From positions 15,987-25,470 of the forward strand of contig DHNU01000043.1 in assembly GCA_002407645.1 (NCBI GenBank): a DNA stretch of 9,484 nucleotides. The letters run 5' to 3'. The first letter of the stretch is position 1. Each line of letters opens with the position of its first letter. The translations under genes and the position numbers were made by a program. The notes under the pieces are model-generated. The model was not told the origin of the DNA. It saw only the letters and a list, made by a program, of their open reading frames with translations, and did not search any database. Source of the stretch: Ruminococcaceae bacterium UBA5408. Lineage in GTDB: Bacteria > Bacillota > Clostridia > Oscillospirales > Acutalibacteraceae. This document shows positions 6,420 to 9,484 of this stretch, one piece after another.

Positions 6420-6461
6420 AGATTATTAGGTTGCTAATAGTCTTTAGCCGTTTTTTATTTT
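6413..6461 (+). terminator. Regulated intrinsic terminator in the leader of the kinase operon
   Basis: CGGCTAAAGA (6413-6422) pairs perfectly with TCTTTAGCCG (6441-6450), continued by one U-G and six further pairs to a four-base loop: 17 pairs in all, followed by TTTTTTATTTT. It lies about 90 bases before the kinase start with no gene between it and the promoter, so it can only serve as a leader attenuator. The lower stem, U-G position and T-run match the terminator at 5543-5590. Confidence 0.92.
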
Positions 6462-6472
6462 GAACTAAAAAC

Positions 6473-6487
6473 GGAGGTGTAAAACAA
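6473..6487 (+). promoter_or_regulatory. Conserved post-terminator leader box (GGAGG...TAAAACAA), plus copy
   Basis: GGAGG (6473-6477) and TAAAACAA (6480-6487) follow the terminator T-run by about 11 bases but no usable start codon follows. The kinase has its own ribosome site (GGGGGG at 6534-6539). It matches the box at 5536-5518 of the other leader. Confidence 0.4.
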
Positions 6488-6548
6488 TAAATTAATAAAA
6501 CAATACTGAAGATATGTGTGTCAATATAAATAAGGGGGGATTTGTATT

Positions 6549-8066
6549 ATGGAAAAATATTTGTTGGGAATTGATGTAGGCTCTACGTCTGTAAAAGCTG
6601 TTCTGTTTGATACAAAAGGCAATGTAATCTCATCCGCTTCGGCTCACAATGAAAGAGAACAAACCTCTGACAGAATTCATGGATTTGAAATATTCAACGT
6701 TGAAAACGTATGGAAGTCTACATACACATGTGTTAATGAAACCATAGAAAAATCGAAAATTGAATCAAATAGAATTGCCGCATTAAGCGTATGTTCTTTT
6801 GGAAACGGCGTTGTAATATTAGATAAAAACGGAAACCCTGCCGATAAGGGTGCATTTTCTCAAGATTACCGTGCAAACCACATTATTGAACAATATAAAA
6901 AAGAAGGCAAATTAGATAAAATCAATGAAATTATAAAGGGAACGCTTTTTGCAGGTGAACCTGCTCCCATTCTTCGTTGGTACAAAGAAAACGAACCTGA
7001 AATATACAATAACATAGGCAGTGTGCTGATGTGTAAAGATTATATAATTTATAAACTTACAGGAGCTTTGTCTGCCGATGTTAACTGTTTTGGCGGTTCG
7101 GCAATGCTCGACCTTGAAACAAGGAATTATTCTAAGGAACTTATGCACCTTTACGGAATAGACGAAATGTATTACTGCCTGCCAAAACTTTTAGAGAGTT
7201 ACGAAGTTGCCGGCACCGTCACTTCTGACGCGTCAAAGTTAACAAGTCTTGCACAGGGTACTCCTGTAGTATCGGGTATGATGGATATTTTGGCAGGTCT
7301 GGTCGGAGCCGGTGCAGCGGACGAAGGTATAGTTACCATAATAGCTGGAACATGGTGTATAAATGAAATTCAGTCGCACAAAATCATTCCCGGAGCTTCC
7401 GCAAATCAACCTGCACTTGGAAAAAATTTATATTTGAACTGCTCATACACCGGTGCTTCGGCAGTAAATTATGAGTGGTTTGCTAAGGCTCTGGGCGGAA
7501 CGGCAATCATGGAGAGTAAAGTCCGCTCAATGTCTAAATTTGATATTCTAAATGAGTTAGTGGCAACTGTATCTCCCAATGAAGCTCAGGTTCTGTTTCA
7601 CCCGTTTGTTGCACAGCCGAGTGTCCACCCGAATGCCCGCGCAAGCTTTTTTAATATCGACCAAAATACTTCTTATGCTGAAATGGCATACGCTGTTATG
7701 GAAGGAGTAGTATTTTTACACAAAAAGCATATTGACTTTTTGAAAAACGCAGGGCATAAAATAACCCTCGGACGTCTTACCGGCGGCGGTGCGCGCAGTT
7801 CCGTATGGGCTCAAATGTTTGCCGATGTACTAAAAATTCCGATTGAAGTCGTAGACTGTCAGGAAGTAAGTGCACTCGGTGCTGCTATTAACGCAGGTGT
7901 GGGCACAGGCGTTTATTCAGATTACAATGACGGCTTTGCAAAAGCTATCCGTATAAAATCAACATTTGCTTCAAGTGAAAAGTATGCTGATGCGTATTAT
8001 AAACGTTATAAAGAATGGGAGTACCTCATTGATTGTATGTCCGAGCATTGGAATTATAGACAATAA
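6549..8066 (+). CDS. FGGY-family carbohydrate kinase (LyxK / erythritol-kinase-like)
   Basis: ATP-dependent kinase that phosphorylates a ketose, polyol or related sugar in the cytoplasm. The 505 residues are full length for FGGY kinases. The N-terminal FGGY domain begins IDVGSTSVKAVLFD (8-21), the phosphate-binding loop; GTLFAGEPAPILRW (131-144) and MCKDYIIYKLTG (161-172) resemble the corresponding GHPVSLLRW and HDYLRWCLTG parts of E. coli LyxK. The C-terminal domain has GMMD with the probable catalytic base Asp246, GTW (267-269), the adenosine-binding GGGARSSVW (412-420) and SALGAA (441-446). The ATG at 6549 follows GGGGGGA by about 8 nt. It is the first gene after the plus-strand antitermination leader, and 16 bases separate it from the dehydrogenase. 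Substrate class is uncertain: L-xylulose-like ketoses and tetritols are both used by its nearest recognisable relatives. Confidence 0.92.
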   Translation: MEKYLLGIDVGSTSVKAVLFDTKGNVISSASAHNEREQTSDRIHGFEIFNVENVWKSTYTCVNETIEKSKIESNRIAALSVCSFGNGVVILDKNGNPADKGAFSQDYRANHIIEQYKKEGKLDKINEIIKGTLFAGEPAPILRWYKENEPEIYNNIGSVLMCKDYIIYKLTGALSADVNCFGGSAMLDLETRNYSKELMHLYGIDEMYYCLPKLLESYEVAGTVTSDASKLTSLAQGTPVVSGMMDILAGLVGAGAADEGIVTIIAGTWCINEIQSHKIIPGASANQPALGKNLYLNCSYTGASAVNYEWFAKALGGTAIMESKVRSMSKFDILNELVATVSPNEAQVLFHPFVAQPSVHPNARASFFNIDQNTSYAEMAYAVMEGVVFLHKKHIDFLKNAGHKITLGRLTGGGARSSVWAQMFADVLKIPIEVVDCQEVSALGAAINAGVGTGVYSDYNDGFAKAIRIKSTFASSEKYADAYYKRYKEWEYLIDCMSEHWNYRQ

Positions 8067-8082
8067 TAAAGGAGAGTATAAA

Positions 8083-9123
8083 TTGAGTAAAACAAAAATT
8101 CTTCTTGTTGCAGACGGCGGTGTAACAAAAGAAATCATGCAAAAAATGTACGAACTTGAAAATTACGGAGCGGAAATAACGCTTGTCGAAGATACTGATA
8201 TGTATGCCATGGGTCCGATTACAGACAGAATGGGGCTTATCGAAAAAAGCGGTATTGACGCAGCACCAACTTGTAAATCACTTCTTGAAAATTGCAAAGA
8301 CAAAGACATAATAGTTGTACATGTTGCTTCCGTCAACAAGGAAGTAATAAATGCTTGTGAAAATTTGAAAGTTGTCGCTGTTTTACGCGGAGGAATCGAA
8401 AATGCAGATATTCCCGAACTTTCGAAACGCGGTATTAAATTAATAAATGCGCCCTGGAGAAGTGCTAATGCAGTTGCCGACTTTACGGTGGGAATGATGA
8501 TTGCCGAAAATAAAAATATAGCACGAAGCCACAAACTTCTTTTTGAAGGAAAGTGGTGTAAAAAATATGCAAATCAAGAATATATACATAACATGAATGT
8601 ATGTACCGTTGGCATTATCGGATTTGGCAACATCGGATGCCGCGTTGCTGAGCGTATAAAGGGATTCGGCTCAAAAATTGTAGTCTATGATCCATATTTA
8701 AAATCAGATGTCATTGAAAAAGCAGGTTACACCTCGGTATCTTTAGAAGAGCTTCTTACACAGTCTGATTTTGTAACCATTCATTTGCGTTCTTCTGCGG
8801 AAACTGAAAAATTCATGGGCATAAAAGAATTCTCACTAATGAAAAAAACAGCATATTTTATAAATACCGCACGTTCAGGTATAGTTGATACCGATGCTCT
8901 TATAAAAGCTTTACAAAGTAAGTCGATTGGCGGAGCCGCAATAGACGTTTACGACAATGAACCTCTTTCCCCGGACAGTCCTTTCTTAAAACTTGACAAT
9001 ATAACGCTTACTCCCCATTTAGCGGGAACCTCTTGTGATACAATGCGCGCATCAGTAGAAATATGCTTTAATGATTTAAAAAATTATCTTACCGGCAAAA
9101 AAATGCAGAACATTCGTAATTAA
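8083..9123 (+). CDS. D-2-hydroxyacid dehydrogenase family protein, copy B
   Basis: NAD-dependent D-isomer-specific 2-hydroxyacid dehydrogenase, 346 residues from the TTG at 8083. That start is chosen because AAAGGAGAG lies 6 bases upstream; the frame is open farther back but only inside the kinase gene. Motifs are VLRGGIEN (100-107), RSANAVADFTVGM (126-138), GFGNIG (180-185) with Asp203 after the second strand for NAD, and a complete catalytic set: Arg264 in NTARSG, Glu293 in DVYDNEP, His312 in TPHLAG. There is no ACT domain. It shares RGG-EN, ANAVADFTVGM, ARSG and PHLAG blocks with copy A at 3044-4099, but the first 90 residues differ strongly, so the two probably act on different substrates or steps, or form a hetero-oligomer. 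Both copies start with TTG and each is the second gene after a leader switch. It is the last gene of the plus-strand operon. Confidence 0.92.
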   Translation: MSKTKILLVADGGVTKEIMQKMYELENYGAEITLVEDTDMYAMGPITDRMGLIEKSGIDAAPTCKSLLENCKDKDIIVVHVASVNKEVINACENLKVVAVLRGGIENADIPELSKRGIKLINAPWRSANAVADFTVGMMIAENKNIARSHKLLFEGKWCKKYANQEYIHNMNVCTVGIIGFGNIGCRVAERIKGFGSKIVVYDPYLKSDVIEKAGYTSVSLEELLTQSDFVTIHLRSSAETEKFMGIKEFSLMKKTAYFINTARSGIVDTDALIKALQSKSIGGAAIDVYDNEPLSPDSPFLKLDNITLTPHLAGTSCDTMRASVEICFNDLKNYLTGKKMQNIRN

Positions 9124-9305
9124 TAACATTCAATTTAAAACATTAATAACCTTTCCGAAATTATATTGGGTTCTATATTAAATTTTGGGGTTCTGCCTGC
9201 CCACTCCCGCATAATAAGTTTAGTGAAAAAACAAGCTGTTGTTTTATATCTTCCCCATTGAAGTACAGCTGATTATTCAAATAAGCAGGCTAAACTGAGT
9301 GCGAC
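9124..9305. other. Intergenic spacer between convergent genes, no supported feature
   Basis: No open frame with a ribosome site is seen. AAAACAA/TTGTTTT (around 9230-9247) can form an A/T-only hairpin of seven pairs, too weak to call a terminator. A few 6-7 base inverted repeats (GCCTGC with GCAGGC, AGTTTAG with CTAAACT) are at the level expected by chance. Confidence 0.5.
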
Positions 9306-9343
9306 AAAAAAGACAAAGCGCCTAAATCGGTGCTTTGTCTTTT
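9306..9343. terminator. Bidirectional terminator; copy 2 of the exact 38-base repeat
   Basis: Identical over 38 bases to 1242-1279 and in the same orientation. It lies 15 bases after the stop codon of the minus-strand gene at 9359, where it reads as hairpin plus six T's, and about 180 bases after the plus-strand dehydrogenase, where it reads as hairpin plus TTTTATTATAT. It can therefore serve both convergent transcripts. Confidence 0.88.
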
Positions 9344-9358
9344 ATTATATTAAGCTTA

Positions 9359-9484
9359 TCAGTAACTGATTTTTACTATTTTACCTGTGCGGTACGCTTC
9401 TGTAGTTGCAAAACCAATCTGTGTTGATTTTGTACCATCGTATACTGTTACATTTGGTTGTTCACCTTTTTGAATGCAGTCAAT
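9359..9484 (-). CDS. C-terminal end of a probable Gfo/Idh/MocA-family oxidoreductase (5' end outside window)
   Basis: Only 41 codons and a TGA stop are inside the window. The residues read IDCIQKGEQPNVTVYDG, then IGFATTEAYRTGKIVKI before the stop. This is the usual end of Gfo/Idh/MocA sugar dehydrogenases: a helix with F/IxxxIxxGxxP, a DG turn, then an (A)xTEAxRTGKxVxI tail. These are NAD(P)-dependent enzymes of sugars and inositols, so it may belong to the same or a neighbouring catabolic set. The call rests on a short tail only, and the cofactor-binding domain cannot be seen. The terminator at 9306-9343 follows it closely. Confidence 0.6.
   Translation of the reverse strand: MDCIQKGEQPNVTVYDGTKSTQIGFATTEAYRTGKIVKISY

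Noticed and set aside
7966..8082. Upstream extension of dehydrogenase B into the kinase gene.
   Set aside because: It would overlap the kinase by 100 bases, lacks a ribosome site and adds residues unlike the family; the TTG at 8083 has AAAGGAGAG.
9190..9305. Interleaved inverted repeats (GCCTGC/GCAGGC and AGTTTAG/CTAAACT) that could draw as a pseudoknot or small RNA.
   Set aside because: Repeats of 6-7 bases at this separation are expected by chance in a spacer of this size, and no promoter-terminator pair frames them.

Overview
The window is A+T-rich DNA from a low-GC Gram-positive bacterium, most likely a clostridium or relative. This is inferred from AAGGAGG-type ribosome sites, TTG starts, hairpin-plus-U terminators, a GlpP-family antiterminator and a B12 riboswitch in front of cobT. 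No rRNA, tRNA, transposase or CRISPR array is visible.

Layout. (1) 1-1138, minus strand: the N-terminal two thirds of cobT (vitamin B12 synthesis) with its own promoter, cobalamin riboswitch and riboswitch terminator. (2) 1242-6263, minus strand: a catabolic operon read right to left. It runs from a sigma-A-type promoter through a GlpP-family antiterminator gene, an RNA antiterminator/terminator switch, a galactitol-type PTS EIIC, a small attenuator-like hairpin set, a D-2-hydroxyacid dehydrogenase, an SDR oxidoreductase, a GatY-like class II aldolase and a strong terminator. (3) 6311-9123, plus strand: a divergent operon with its own promoter, a second copy of the same RNA switch, an FGGY sugar kinase and a second D-2-hydroxyacid dehydrogenase. 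(4) 9306-9484: an exact second copy of the 38-base terminator hairpin and the C-terminal end of a probable Gfo/Idh/MocA oxidoreductase on the minus strand.

How it may work. EIIC would bring in a polyol or sugar, the SDR and hydroxyacid dehydrogenases would interconvert alcohol and keto forms, the kinase would phosphorylate the keto-sugar, and the aldolase would split the phosphate to DHAP plus an aldehyde. The substrate cannot be named from sequence. No EIIA or EIIB gene is present, so a separate ATP-dependent kinase beside a lone EIIC is notable.

The main discovery is regulatory. The two divergent operons carry homologous 5' leaders of about 165 nt. Each begins with CAAAATAATT, can fold an antiterminator stem that excludes the terminator stem, and shows base changes that preserve pairing in both alternative structures. 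The antiterminator gene sits between them, and its stop codon lies inside one of the elements. This looks like a two-target GlpP-type antitermination regulon for a non-glycerol pathway, with altered ligand-pocket motifs in the protein.
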